A DNA stretch of 64,000 bases from Ophiodon elongatus (lineage: Eukaryota; Chordata; Actinopteri; Perciformes; Hexagrammidae): NCBI GenBank assembly GCA_016806645.1, contig JACSYO010000570.1:3676501-3740500 (forward strand). Reading direction: 5' to 3'. The notes under the pieces were generated by a model that did no database searches, was not told where the DNA came from, and was given only the letters and a program-made list of their open reading frames with translations. The stretch's first letter is position 1. Each line of letters opens with the position of its first letter. Position numbers and translations under genes: made by a program. This document shows positions 51,901 to 63,179 of the stretch, piece after piece.

Positions 51901-54900
51901 AGCCGAAGCATGCAGAGTATGTTTCTCATCTAATAGAATCACTTTAAAATGTACTTGAGCAGAACAAGAAGTCTGAAATCAATGTCTTCTTGATTGGAAT
52001 GAAGTGGATAATCTATGTCGGGAACGTGTCTGTGTTTGTGTGCTGTTTGTGTGTATTTGAGTGTTTGCATGGAATATAATTGTGTATATTGTGTGTGTGT
52101 GTGTGTGCAGTTGTATAGCGTAATGGCAGCTGATTGGCGAAATCATGATTGACGTCACAGAGAGAAAAAGACAAGAGCCCTGTTGACTGACAATAGCAGA
52201 GCGGAGTGGATGTAAAGTGTTGAAGTGATGCAGAGTGGAGTCTGCAGGTCAGCGATAAAGTGGGTCGAGCTCACAACCACACCTGGCCCTCGTTTGAAGC
52301 GCAGGTTAGCCGAGCAGCTAAAACAAAAGCTCTCAGATTCCAAACTCTCTGCATGTAGTTTATGTAGCCACGGCTGTACAGTGTTTTTGTTTACCTCTGT
52401 AGTGTCCTATGATCCTCTCCACATATGAGGTATATAGGGTGGAAAAAACACAACAATGCCTGCTGTTGGATTTTCCAAATCTTTTTTTATGTCGCGTACG
52501 CCATCTCTTATGCGGTTTTGTTTGTTTGTGCCGAGTGCAATAAAATGGAGAGATGTATAAGGTCAAGGAGATGTATAAGCCAATAACTGTCTCCCCACCG
52601 CAGTGATTTTGCTGGAAGCTGCTGCACACAGCTTCTTATCCTTACAAATTATATTGACTACCCTAAGGTAGTGCAATAACTAAAACACCAATATCCTGAA
52701 ATGTAATATTGTGAACACTGCTGACTGACTGTGATGAGGGGTGATGCATTTTGGTGTTGTGATTTGACATTTAAATCGTTACACTGATTGGCCTGACAAG
52801 ATGCTATAATCTCTTTGATAGCGACGAAACTCGGACTTATAATGCCCCATGTTCCTGTCACATTTGCCTTGTTCTGGCTTGATTGTTACCATGTTGATTT
52901 TAAAACAATTTTTTTTTTTACCAGTGTTGTAGGTGACTCATTGAAACATTTATCTTATATTAAGACTTTTCCCAATTGCCTGCTGTGATACAAGAGATGT
53001 TGGTGTGTTGGTTGTTTTTTGGGGGTTGTTTTTGGAATCGAGTTTTTGGCCACCCGATGAACAATGCGCCGCTATGTTCACCAGCTAGTCACTAACTGTC
53101 TGCTGGGCAGGTAGTCCCCTACAAACAGTGAGCTGAAAGATATGAAAACAATTCGTAGAGCTAAGGGGAAACTGCAGAGTTGGTGTGTTCATCACTACAA
53201 GTGACCCCTTTTACAAACACAAACACGTAGTAATTGGTGCATTGTTAATAGAAAACTCTTGATTATAGCAGCTTAAACTTCAAGACTTCAGGTGCATATT
53301 TTTTGTTTTGTTTTGTGCAACATTACTAGTTTTAATCAAATTAGATTTTTGTTGAGCACGGTCAAAGATAATGATAATAAAAGAGAGATCAGTGCATTAA
53401 ATGTTCATCGACAGATTGGCCTGTCTGTACTCTTCTTCTTCTTCTGTCACTTTGTTTCATTCACTCTTTGTTTGTATTCAACATTCTTCCGACTCCAACA
53501 ACACACAAACTCTTCATGGAAGAGGCTTCTTTAGAGGTGAAAGCATGAATTAAGAAAACAAGCTCCCCTTTGATGAGATAATACCTGTCTGACAGCTTCA
53601 TTCAGTCTTTCACTACATTCTGGGAAAGAGACACATGGCTCGGCATCTGTGTTGGCCCAGACTCCCTCCGTCATCTTTACACACACTGTGTCTCCATCTC
53701 CTCTCTCTCTCTCTCTCTATATATATCCTTCTCGCTCTCCCTCTCTCTGACCCAGAAGCATTTCTTCCGCCCATGGAGACTTCCACAAAAAAGACTAAAA
53801 AGGCTAAAAAAAGACCCACTTTCTCATCTCCTATGGAGGCAAAAAGAAAATGAGAGATATGGGAAGGAATGTAACCCTAGAGTGTCATTATAATGGATAA
53901 TTTAAAAGGCATGTTCTGCCTCTGAAAAGAAAGAGTGCCTTCCCCTGCCAGGAACTTAAATATGCACGTATGCATTGAATATAACACATAAAACATAAAC
54001 AGAGGCAAGTAAGAGAAGCACTTGTCTTCTCTTTATTTCCACCACTGGGAAATATTACAGGAAATAGGAAAGGCCTCCTCAAGGATAATGGCAATGACAC
54101 GAAACAAATCCCTCAGTTCCAGCCAATAGAGAAGTGTCTAATAGACTGGAGAATGTATTTACACAAGGAAAATGTAAATTTTAGATTTTCAAATCTATTC
54201 GATACTGGAGTTATTCAACAAGACAATTTAAAGTTGTTCTGCGTTTGTCTTACTGTCAACAGATCCCATGAAAAGACCAAAACTGACACTGTGCTGCACT
54301 CATGCAGTGTTCTCCAACAAATACTGCGAGGCTACAAGTTTCAGTGATCCTTAGCTTTCTTATTTATGTCCTCCTCATATAAAATATGGCTGACAACTGC
54401 CCTACAACAGACCAGTGCCAAAAAAACTGTTCCTGCTCTGAAATGACGACGGAAAGATATTGCATGAATGAACTGAAAAGTAGCATCAAGGTTTCTGTGG
54501 CTTTTACTGACAAGTGTGAATGTTCCTTGAGGGGTATTTCATGGTGCAATGTGCTGCTGTATAAGTGTGTGAGACGACTCTACTTGCCCTTTTGTAATGA
54601 CTAAGATTGCAGCTACAGTCAGTCACTGTCACTCAACATTGACTAACAGACAGAGAAAGAGAGGAAGTGGAGAAAGTGGAAAGAAAGAGATGGAGTGAAT
54701 TTCACGAAGCGTAATCACAGTAAGTAAAGAGTTTTACAATTCAGGTGGATTCAATATAGTCTATAATAGATGTGTGTGCCTCTCTTTCATTGCTAAAAGC
54801 AGAATCACATCCGTTGCCTTAAAAAAGTAAAGAAGAGGTAGGCCAAAAGGGAGAGAATGGACTGGAGGCATTGTATTCCTCTCCAGTTTTGTGTCTGTGA

Positions 54901-55601
54901 CAGAAATACCAATTATTCATTGCACATTTCTATTCAGTGCTATGGGTATGTGGTCTAATTCTTCTTGGTTGCCTTGGTGACATGCACATCAGGAGGACAA
55001 CACAGCATCTCGCAGCCTTCCAGCCTGTTAACCAATTTCTTGCCATCAAGAGAGATGCTCTCAACTGTGAATCAAGGTTTTAAAAATAAATAAAAAATCA
55101 AGGTTTAAAAAAAATAAATAAAAGAAAACCATCCATACCTGCCGATGAGGAGGAACTCCCCAAACACCCCCAGTCTCCTCATGGCCATCAGGAGACCTCG
55201 GACCGTCATGCCCTCGCAGAAACACACCACCACACGAGCTTTGGGTAGACGTTCCCGTAGTTTCCTCAAAAGGCGATCAAAGTGCTTCTCCCCCGCGTTA
55301 CTGTAGATCTTGTCTGAGTGGGCAATGCATAAACCTTCCTGAGAGGCCAGCTCCTTGAAGGCCTCCATGCCACTCTCCCCATAGTTTCCTATAGGTGATA
55401 AAAGAAATAGATTAAATAGTGATAAATCTGCCGAAAAACATTCTGTCCTTACTGGAATTAAACAATTAAACATTTTCCCTGTGAAATGGATTTTCACAGT
55501 CTGGTAATCCCACCTTCTAAATTGGCCTTTGTGGATATGGATAATACACTGGCTGTGGCATTTTCCCAAATTGTGAGTTAAAAATACAGGGCATTAATTA
55601 G

Positions 55602-55692
<91 letters not shown>

Positions 55693-58600
55693 TGTCGATT
55701 TCAGGTATGTTTTTGAAGTAGAAGAAGAAATAGAAGTGTTTTCCCAATGACTGCAAGGGATTTTATCCCTAAACATTTGTGGCTAATGCAAGAAACAGTG
55801 TGTAGTGTTTTGCAAGAAGTGTGTTGCAGAATTGCGAACAAAGTGCAAAGCAGAAAATGCGTTTGTTCTTTTGGTGGCTTTGTTTAAGGCATGGTTCCAA
55901 AGGTTACGGTTTCGATGCTTTTGTCTTTGCATTCACGTTTAGCGTGGACATTGTCTCCAGCGGTTGTTCAGTGTATCAAGTTCTGACTGAGCTGAAGCTC
56001 TTATCCTGTCATAATTAGTGTCAGAGAGTTTACTGGCTACTGATTGCAATCCAAGCCAAAAGGGGTGACGATAGCCATCCTTGTTTAACAGCACATCATC
56101 CAAATCAAGAGCCCGTCAAAGCTTTTTAAGTCTAAATCTTCTATTTCCATGCAGACTGCAGAACGTGTACTACTGTGTCACGATCGGGACTGTTGATAAA
56201 AACCCACAGCTCTTTAGCATGAGAGCTGGATTACACAGACAATCATTTGTGCATGCTCGGACATGTGTCTGTCTGTGTGTGTGTGTGCGTGTGTGTGTGT
56301 GTGAGTGAGTGTGTGTGTTTGAATGTGCACGTTATCAAACGGAAATTAAGAGCTTCTACCCATAAAAATCTAAAAACATTTGTTGCGCAATTGCCTTGAT
56401 GAGGAGCCGGGTTCCTGGGGGCCTCCAGGCCGCTCTACCCTTATATGGGTGGTGAAGACAAATACTCTCTATCTGTGTGCCATGTCTTTATAGAGCAAGG
56501 AAGGTGACAAATGAAATAGGCATCACAGTAATGCATTTACTCTGGCACACAATGTGCCCATGTGTTGGTTTTCAAATAGTCCTTTGATGATATTTTCAGT
56601 TGCCTCATTTTACTCTCCTACCGGTAAATGGAAATAATGATATCCAATTATTCTACTCTATCCAGCTAGACTGTGAGACAGGTGGGTGGTGGTGGTGCAT
56701 TAGTTGACAGCCCATTTAACAATGACTACCAAAAACCTGCTTTGAGTATTCCTACCACTCTGATGGTAATCAGGACAGGTAATTTATGCAATTTCACAGC
56801 CCTAGCTGTTGCTACGGGAACAAGCTGCATCTATTACTTGTCTAAGGTGGTGGAGAGAGAAAAATCACGAGCTTAAGCCAGTCTTTACCACAATTTCAGA
56901 GATAACTAGAGATAGAGCAAAACGTGGATATATATATGACTCCTCAAAGGTCAGGGTACGGTCTGCATCAGACAAATTAGGAAGTAAAGTCTCAGTTAGA
57001 AATATTTACTGCGGCTCCAAACTTATCTGTTGTCTCTTACAAAGCTGAACCCAAAGTTGGTGTAAGGTTTTATATTTATAGAATACCTGCATGTAAAAGA
57101 AAAAAAAACATAATTTAATTCCAATCAAAGCGTACAAGTATCCTATTTTTATCACTCACACTGTAGCCTGTTGAGTAAATGATGTTGCTTGCAATCAAAT
57201 TCATCCTTCCCCTGACTGGCTTTTCATTACTCTTAAATTATGACTTCAGTCCCAGAGGCACACCCTGTATGTTGAAGGTCAGACAGCTGACGCCACCTAT
57301 TTATGACTCCAGGTACTACAGCTCCCTTACACCTTCTCTTCATCTATCTGATAGTCAGGTTCAAGCCCCTGACTAAAGTAGGACTTTCCAAAGATGTGTT
57401 CCACTCCCCATGAGTTGGCAGCTCCTCAGGGGGATCCTGGGTAATATAGCCTGTCAGTCATATTTTGGGTGCATATCACTGACTGTGTTTTACTAAGACT
57501 CTACTAATAAAAAAGCTGTGGACATAATTCACTTCACAACAATTACTCTGTCTACCCAACTCCGCTCTCCTTTTTACCTCCTGTCTCCACCATAATACAC
57601 TGTTGTACTGTTCGGCTGAACAAATTAGCATAACAGTTCTAAAAAAAATTAAATAAGTGAGCCCATCATGGCATTATTGCAAGGGTTTCTATGGAGATAG
57701 GAAATGTATTATAATTTATGTGAATCTGGTGAAATGTGAAACATTAATGTAATTTTTCATCCCAGCCTCATCCTCCTGACTTAACCATGGAATTAGTTTA
57801 ACATTTCAAATGAACACCTACTGTCCCTCGTATGTTCGGCTGGATACAAATCTTTAAAACGTGCTTCAAGACTCTAATAACATAACCTATGAAGATGTTT
57901 AGGATTCATTGGAAGATGCTTGAAGCAATGTCCAACTACCCCCAACTCAAGACAACTGCATTTAAAACCTAATAAAGATATGCTTGGGTGTGTGACTGCA
58001 AAAACCTGCTCTAAAAGCCTGAGAGCAAAAGACTGAGACAGAGACAGGCAGATACTGTGCATGTGAAGATGATCAATACAGTATTGTGGGGAAAGAGCTG
58101 TATAATAATCCTGACTATTTTCAAAATGTTAGCATTAGATATCACAGCACATGTATGTGTGTCACATTGTAGTGATGCCGTGGTAATCGAAAAATACCAC
58201 GATGAACGATGAAGTCACTATAAACTCACTATGTTATCCACTACAAGACCAACATACAACTATGGTGATTTAGTGACGGGGCCTCACCCTCAGTGTGCAC
58301 GGCAGACACATAGGTCCAGTTGTATCGCTTGACAATGTCCAGAATGGCCCGGGCCTGGAGGGTGTCTGAGGGCACGACCCTCAGGAAGTACTTGAACAAC
58401 GTCTTGTCACTCAGGTCGATGCTGGTGGCAGAGTAGGCGATCTGCGGGATGTTGAAGAGCTGCAGGAGGTTCTGCACCTGGATGGCCACAGAACTGGATC
58501 CCGGTCCGATTACTCCTGCGATGGGCTTCTTGGAGGGTGGAGGCTGGTGGGACGGGGTGCCGTCAATGCACCATTTGGACCCGTCCTTATCATCCCGGAT

Positions 58601-59005
58601 GGAGATGAGGGAGTCCCGGATGAACTCGATGCTCTGCTCCAGGGCCACAGAGGAGTGCCAGCAGGAGTCTCGGATCTCGCAGCCCAGGCTGATATTTGGA
58701 AGCAGGTCCGGGTCAGCGTTGATCCGGTCCAACGTGTGGAACATGGCCTCCACCCTTTGGATGCCATACTGCTCGCGGACGTCCCCACATTTCCGCTCAG
58801 CTACTTTCTCCGCCGAGGGCTGGTGGTGGACGGAGAAGAGCGCGCCGATGATCACGTCTCCATCCAAGCGAGCCACGGAGCGGACCACGGCGCGAGGGAC
58901 CACCGACCGCTCATAGATGCTGCTGCTGTGGGAGAGCACGAGGACGCTGAAGAAAAACGTGGGGAGACACAGGAGAGCGAAGAGACCCATCTTTACGCGT
59001 GCCAT
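30657..59005 (-). CDS. grm1: metabotropic glutamate receptor 1 (8 coding exons, complete)
   Basis: Group I, Gq/phospholipase-C-coupled class C GPCR of the postsynaptic membrane. Exons 58288-59005, 55139-55388, 40896-41131, 39307-39553, 38529-38697, 35701-35827, 33214-34147 and 30657-31473 total 3498 nt and join in frame to 1165 residues (human long form 1194). Layout: signal peptide (about 1-30), Venus-flytrap ligand domain (about 45-500), cysteine-rich domain (about 505-585), seven-helix domain (about 592-845), long tail. Glutamate contacts known in mGluR1 are all kept: Y80, R84, S171, T194, D214, Y242, D324, K415 (human Y74, R78, S165, T188, D208, Y236, D318, K409). The tail keeps NIFRRKK, SNGKSVSWSE, the Homer ligand PPSPF and a C-terminal SSTL PDZ ligand. 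These tail signatures, and helix sequences such as LISMQLTLE, identify grm1 rather than grm5. Start: the ATG at 59005 has the better context; ATGs at 59017 and 58990 are alternatives. Confidence 0.97.
31474..35700. other. grm1 introns 6 and 7 (exon 7 lies between)
   Basis: 31474-33213 and 34148-35700 carry no recognised repeat or extra exon. Mammalian GRM1 uses an alternative tail exon in the region between the 7TM exon and the long-tail exon; no counterpart could be identified by eye. Confidence 0.6.
33214..34147 (-). CDS. grm1: grm1 coding exon 7: seven-transmembrane domain
   Basis: 934 nt from acceptor CCTGTCCAG to donor GTGAGT. It starts GCQPLPLKYLDWADVESM and covers all seven helices. 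Very conserved blocks include YRDTPVVKSSSRELCYIILA, TKTNRIARILAGSKKKIC and FKTRNVPANFNEAKYIAFTM. It ends just after FNIFRRKK, the basic motif known in mammals to retain short splice forms. Confidence 0.97.
35701..35827 (-). CDS. grm1: grm1 coding exon 6: cysteine-rich domain
   Basis: 127 nt from acceptor GCGTGCAG to donor GTAAGA. It encodes VIRKGEVSCCWICTTCKDNE, then YVQDEFTCKACELGWWPDD. It holds six of the domain's cysteines and matches the class C receptor linker that couples ligand closure to the helices. Confidence 0.96.
36450..36700 (+). repeat. L2-like LINE 3' tail
   Basis: Contains GGCTTCCTCCCACAGTCCAA, AAGACATGCAG, GTAGGTGTGAATGTGAG, GGCAACCTGTCCAGGG and GGGATCGGCTCCAGCCT, the familiar 3' end of fish L2-type LINEs. 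Lies in grm1 intron 5. Confidence 0.75.
36736..37860 (+). mobile_element. decayed LINE remnant with RNase H domain
   Basis: Plus-strand translation, broken by stops and small shifts, shows the pieces of a non-LTR retrotransposon RNase H and its C-terminal region: FIFTDGSK (37092 on), TAEFIGIMLALQWVKENN, VVIASDSSAALSVV, GNEKVD, then MVITHLTIGQTGLNNT and KHGLLDCKRYDKERR. An LSWIGNA-like segment lies upstream near 36890. The RNase H and cysteine-containing tail resemble fish I/Nimb-type LINEs. Many stop codons show it is inactive. It is opposite in orientation to grm1 and sits in its intron 5. Confidence 0.7.
38045..38150 (+). repeat. short fish interspersed repeat fragment
   Basis: GAGCATGTTAGCATGCTGAT followed by TTAGCATTTAGCTCAAAGCA and CCTAAGTACAG is a sequence widely repeated in fish genomes. 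It lies about 190 bp after the LINE remnant in grm1 intron 5. Confidence 0.6.
38529..38697 (-). CDS. grm1: grm1 coding exon 5: end of LBD, start of cysteine-rich domain
   Basis: 169 nt from acceptor TCCAACCAG to donor GTAGGG. It encodes YDIMNLQGVSDDHYDYLNVG and the cysteine-rich entry SVCSEPCSKGQIK, ending in phase 0. Confidence 0.96.
38698..40895. other. grm1 introns 3 and 4 (exon 4 lies between)
   Basis: Short introns of 609 bp and 1342 bp. A CTTTTATCCAAAGTCACTTA motif near 38888 resembles the start of the repeat at 2401 but is too short to assign. Nothing else seen. Confidence 0.55.
39307..39553 (-). CDS. grm1: grm1 coding exon 4: ligand-binding domain
   Basis: 247 nt from acceptor TCTAACAG to donor GTAAGA. 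It encodes NESLHENYVQDSKMGFVINA (the Lys of DSKMGF is K415) and MDPIDGSKLLDYLLKTSFGG, with the paired cysteines of CPGQPGLC. Confidence 0.96.
40896..41131 (-). CDS. grm1: grm1 coding exon 3: ligand-binding domain lobe 2
   Basis: 236 nt from acceptor GCTCCTGCAG to donor GTGGGT. It begins with the codon for SDGWADRYEV, whose Asp is the amino-group ligand D324, and contains FDDYYLKLRLDTNTRNPWF and FWQYRFQCRI. Confidence 0.96.
41625..41651. repeat. 27-bp perfect palindrome
   Basis: Arms AAAAGCATCTTTA and TAAAGATGCTTTT flank a single T. The following TTTAATAAAGCAGTTTATTAAA forms a second, looser inverted repeat. Lies in grm1 intron 2, about 500 bp upstream of exon 3 in the plus direction. Confidence 0.8.
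48911..48948. repeat. (GA)n microsatellite
   Basis: About 19 units in grm1 intron 2. A shorter CT run followed by TATATATA lies at 53699-53727. Confidence 0.94.
55139..55388 (-). CDS. grm1: grm1 coding exon 2: ligand-binding domain
   Basis: 250 nt from acceptor TCACCTATAG to donor GTATGG. It encodes NYGESGMEAFKELASQEGL, SDKIYSNAGEKHFDRLLRKL and CFCEGMTVRGLLMAMRRLG. It contains Y242 of the glutamate pocket. A (GT)n run lies about 220 nt upstream of its acceptor. Confidence 0.96.
55389..58287. other. grm1 intron 1
   Basis: 2.9 kb with the (GT)n at 55606-55690 and a looser GT-rich run at 56271-56318. No other feature recognised. Confidence 0.6.
55606..55690. repeat. (GT)n microsatellite
   Basis: About 42 units in grm1 intron 1, about 220 bp upstream of the exon 2 acceptor in the gene's direction. 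Confidence 0.97.
58288..59005 (-). CDS. grm1: grm1 coding exon 1: signal peptide and LBD lobe 1
   Basis: 718 nt. MGLFALLCLPTFFFSVLVLS is the hydrophobic signal core, followed by GDVIIGALFSVHHQP, the Y80/R84 segment REQYGIQRVEAM, GVIGPGSSSVAIQVQNLLQL and WTYVSAVHTE. Donor GTGAGG. In-frame ATGs at 59017 (weak context) and at 59005 and 58990 (purine at -3, G at +4) leave the exact N-terminus open by about 9 residues. Confidence 0.95.
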
Positions 59006-59131
59006 ATTGTGCCACATCGTGTGAGCCGTTCCAACTGCGCAGGCATACTATCTGCTGTCTGTCAACACATCCACGTTCATCCCAACAACCACGATCCGTG
59101 AGCACGACACCCGGGGCATATCCGCGCACAC
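59006..59131 (-). other. grm1: grm1 5'UTR part of the first coding exon, with upstream ORFs
   Basis: Upstream of the start codon a pyrimidine-rich acceptor (TTTCTCTCTCAG) ends at 59132, so the leader probably continues in an upstream exon. Within this segment an upstream ORF begins at 59046, runs out of frame across the main start and ends at 58993. A three-codon uORF lies just before it. Splicing is inferred from the splice-site match only. Confidence 0.5.
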
Positions 59132-59980
59132 CTGAGAGAGAAATAAGACAAACTGCTGTGATATATAGGCAGGGAGAAACGAGGCCAGATGTGCGACGGT
59201 GGGAAGAGTTGACCATGCACGCATGCTCCCTTCCATCGACGCCCTGTTTTAATTCCTACAGCAGGCAACAGTCCTCACGCCTCTCTTATCAGCAACCATG
59301 AAATGCCTTTGAGCAAGGCATTTAACTCAAACCTACCTGATCAGTGGGCAGTACTAGCTGGACAGTATCCTGCTGTCCACAGAGAATTGCCAGACCCTGC
59401 AGCTGGTTTGCTCTGAATGGAGCAGGTACTTTAACATTGCTCAAGCAATCGTATTTGTTACAAATAGCCAGCACTATTTACCGGGAGAGGCTGAACGTGC
59501 CGTGCTCGCTGTCCATTGAGAAAATCGGGCAGAGACCAGATTTCAGCACTGTGGACAGCGCGCTTTCCAAACACATCACAAGGACGTGTATGGGACTGTT
59601 ACCTGCGCTCATCATACTCTCAAACACATTCCTAACGATTTGACTCTCGCTCGATTCGAATAAAGCCGAGAAACAGCCGACTGCTATTTTAATTTTTACA
59701 CGAGAATGGATAAGACAACCTAGTTTTTTTTTTTTTTTTTTTTTTTAAATCGCACCGTACATCTGCTGTGCAGCCTCAGGTAGTCGATAATAATAATGCT
59801 AGTCTAACAAAAATAATACACGAACTAAGCTAATATCATTCAGCAGGAGGAAGAAAAACATGAGTAGTCTCTTCTCAATAGACTAAATTACCTCTTATCC
59901 ATCTTTTTCATTGCCTATTTACTCCATACGTAACACACATCTTAAGCGGCGTTTTCTGTGTCTAATGCTTCCAAACTTAC

Positions 59981-60058
59981 CTGAATCCTTGAGACATGTC
60001 GCGTGCCTTCGCCCGTCTTCTGTAGCGCGTGGTCCTCCGCTGGATCACTTGAGTCTCT
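59981..60058 (-). other. grm1: probable non-coding first exon of grm1 (3' part)
   Basis: A strong donor (TTCAG followed by GTAAGT, GT at 59980-59979) ends a minus-strand exon whose upstream boundary is not visible. It probably extends through the (GA)n tract at 60059-60359. Spliced to the acceptor at 59132, its ATG at 59997 would open a 23-residue uORF that stops at 59077. Supported by splice motifs only. Confidence 0.4.
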
Positions 60059-60060
60059 CC

Positions 60061-60091
<31 letters not shown>

Positions 60092-60131
60092 TCTCTCTCT
60101 TTCTCTCTCTCTCTCGCTCTCTCTCTTTCTC

Positions 60132-60182
<51 letters not shown>

Positions 60183-60310
60183 GTCTCTCTCGCTCTGTCT
60201 CTCTCTCTCGCTCTCTCTCTGTCTCTCTCGCTCTCTCTCTGTCTCTCTCGCTCTGTCTCTCTCTCTCGCTCTCTCTCTCTGTCTCTCTCGCTCTCTCTCT
60301 GTCTCTCTCG

Positions 60311-60358
<48 letters not shown>

Positions 60359-60359
60359 T
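60059..60359. repeat. long (CT)n tract with a ~60-bp higher-order unit
   Basis: About 300 bp made of CT runs interrupted by TTT, GTC and CGC. From 60183 the pattern of interruptions repeats with a period of 58-60 bp (60183-60240, 60241-60300, and again from 60301). Read on the grm1 strand it is a (GA)n tract next to, or inside, the leader. Confidence 0.9.
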
Positions 60360-60432
60360 AACTCGAAACGTGTAGATCCCACGCAACCATCGCCTTTTCT
60401 ACAGTATATACTATCTCTAATGCCTGCACGCC

Positions 60433-60438
60433 TTTATA
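60433..60438 (-). promoter_or_regulatory. grm1: candidate TATA box for grm1
   Basis: TATAAA on the minus strand in the context GTTTATAAAGGC, about 70 bp upstream of the (GA)n tract. If used, transcription would begin near 60405 and the GA tract would sit in the 5'UTR. Brain receptor genes often lack TATA boxes, so this is tentative. Confidence 0.25.
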
Positions 60439-60440
60439 AA

Positions 60441-63179
60441 CATGCATTATGAGAGTAAGACCTGCTGTATCACAGCCAAAACATTGAAATCTGCTGTCAG
60501 GTATTATAAACCACATCGGTGGAGCATTTGAGCTTCTGTGCAACACAGTTGGCTACATACTGGTTTATTACACTAATTAGTATGAGCCTATCTCATACAC
60601 GGTGGTTTCTCCATCTCATATAAGCAGCTCTGAAAATGTTTGATGAGAAAGTATAGCCTGTTAGACAACATAATTGCCCTTGGATCTGTGTCACTATCAT
60701 AAAATGATTTTTTTAGCAGCACAATATACTGTGCTGCCATCCCCTCATGAATGGTTGTTGCAACGTAATACTTCAGTTTGTCAATAATTCTGTTAGTTTG
60801 AAAAGGAGAGACAAAGTGAGATTAGGTGTTGGTTTCAGGCGTTAACCACCATTTGAATTATGTGACAGCTCGCTATAACTGGAGAGAATTTATGGCATTT
60901 TAGACCGACAAGCGCTAACAACAGACAGAGGCGTCGAGCAGCTGTCCTTCATGACTAATACACCTCATATGTTCACTCCTGAGTTTACTTGAAGCCCCTG
61001 GCTTCTAAGAGGCCACAATGGATGTTTTCAGCACCGTGGACAGCAGTCAACATTTTTACATTGCGCCATCTAGCGTTTGATTGAAGGTCATTGATGATAT
61101 AAGCCATTAGTCATTAGGTAGGTCAAGGGGGCCTGTCACAGATCTCTTTAACTTGCTGAAAAAAGTTGTACTTGCTACTTAAGCCTGATATTAACAGCTA
61201 TGCTATAAATAGATCCCTTGATGAGCTCCTCATTGGAAAAGAAATTGCATAAAAGCATGTACTTTTTCATATCATTGATTGTCTTTTGGTCAACTCGAGG
61301 AGTTTGAAGACATTGATTGAGTCTCAATGGTTTAACTTCACCCTGCGCGTTATCCCGCTTGCAAAGACACGGCCAGCACCCGGGGGACATGCAGTTTACT
61401 TGGTAGGGTCTTGTCGTGACTCACGCCAGGCGGTATAAATCACAAACAAAGTTATAAAAGAGTCGCTATGACACTGCAACTGCTGGTGCCCCGGGGCTTC
61501 GGGAGCGAGCATCTGCTATTGAACCGGAATTAAAGTGACATGTTTGAGAAGGAGGGACTACTGGATGCTGCAGCCACACTTCAGGGCAAAGGGCGACGGC
61601 AGTACTCAGTTTATTCTAGGACTGCAGTCTGCGTGGGTTGACCACAAGTCTTTCCAGCGATAGCCTAAAGTCTAAGTATTAGCCTTTATTAATTATATAA
61701 TTATCTATTAAAGGAATTGATATAGATATATCGCAATTTGTTATGTTGTTTTTGGGCTCGTCCCTGTCATTTGTTTATAGTTGTGAATAATTGGATGATC
61801 CAAACATTTTTAATAAATATCTGTTTTACTTATTTAAAACATAAACCTCATCAATCAATCTTTTGGCAAGCCTAATATTTCATGGCCTGGCTTTGTGCAA
61901 CTCAGGGGAATCAAGAAAGTCGGTGCATATTCTGCCACATCTGTTATTTTCATCAAGATTGATAGCCTTTTAAAACGGGACAGTTTACAGACAGCATATT
62001 TTATATAAAAAACTTTATTGGCAGTCTAAAATGCAACATCAAGCCACTTAAAAAAATCCTCAAAGGAAGGCATAGTTTTCATCAACAGAAGTTCACAGCT
62101 CATTTAGTGGTGAAGTTAAAGATCCATCCACCCAACCTTCATTCTCTTAATCCTAGTATTGTCTGTCTCATGGGTTGGGAGGCACGGTGCATGGTTGCCT
62201 AGCACCTCTACAAGCAAACCTCATATGAATCAGTGAAACACAAATGTTTGCGTGACATCATTCTTGGATTCATGGTAAATCCAATATGCAGTATGCAGTA
62301 TCCACTAAGCAGAGGTTCTTAAATACAGCATAATAACAAAAAACTGTACGTATAACAATAATAGTATAACGATTTAATTGGAAAAGCCATTGCAAATTCG
62401 GACTCCTTTTTATATATTTACATTTGACATCATATAAGTGATGATGGTCCCACCGACTGGGTTTGTTTCAACACCTCATGACAAGTGTATTCAGTACTGC
62501 TAGCACTGTCCTGCTGATGTGTCCATGAGTCAGCCCCTCCTGCTCCAGGGGTGCTGTTTTGTAGGTGACCCCGACCTCGAAACGTGACGTGTCCTTCAGT
62601 TAACTCAATGAATTTAGGCAGTCTGACCATTACCAGCCAAGAGGCCGCGTGACAAAACTAGTACAACAGTGACCTCTGCTGTTTATTTCTGGTCCCTGCA
62701 AGCACCAAGAGAGGCTGCGTCTGCCACTGATGGTCACATTTAATGTATAGATATAGTGTAGATGTCGCAGATTCTACATGAAGTGATAATTGTATTCGAA
62801 ATAAACTGCACAAAAAACAACAACCTCTTTTATAAAATGTCATTTTACTTGTCAGAATTGTATATCATAATGTCAAAATGGAAAAGTAGGCTATCATTTC
62901 TGTCAACAGTGTATTAAAGATATCCTAGTGCATTTTAAATACAATGGCAGAAAGATGAATTACAGTGTCCATGATTATTACCCCTTAAGGATAGATGCTT
63001 TCGTTACAAATGTCGATTCTTTTTTTTTACCTTCCAGATTTGACATTTTTGCTTATTTATAACTATAAAAAGATAGCCATCTAAGTTAGCTATATAATTA
63101 CATTTTATTCTATTTTTTTTTTTTATGTCCATATCAACCCTCGTAAAGATAAACGTAACATCGCTGTCGGCCTATATTA
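60441..63179. other. upstream intergenic DNA, unassigned
   Basis: No coding signal. A plus-strand TATAAA lies near 61434 in a locally GC-richer patch (61370-61620) that ends without a recognisable exon. The remainder is A/T-rich. Confidence 0.5.

Larger units (their letters stand above)
41132..55138. other. grm1 intron 2 (14 kb)
   Basis: The largest intron. It holds the palindrome at 41625, (GA)n at 48911 and CT/TA runs at 53699. Less A/T-rich patches near 45860-46090, 46540-46740 and 50850-51010 could be repeats or conserved elements but could not be assigned. No coding exon recognised. Confidence 0.6.

Noticed and set aside
30657..59017. Receptor as grm5 next to rab38
   Set aside because: The exon 7-8 segments NIFRRKK and SNGKSVSWSE, helix residues, and the SSTL end match mGluR1, and the neighbour adgb belongs to the GRM1-RAB32 region.
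58449..59101. Plus-strand open frames of 155 and 184 codons
   Set aside because: They are antisense shadows of the GC-rich first coding exon of grm1.
59911..60452. Long serine/leucine or arginine/glutamate open frames
   Set aside because: They are simple translations of the (CT)n/(GA)n tract.
61434..61460. Plus-strand TATA boxes as a promoter
   Set aside because: No following exon, start codon or other promoter element supports them.
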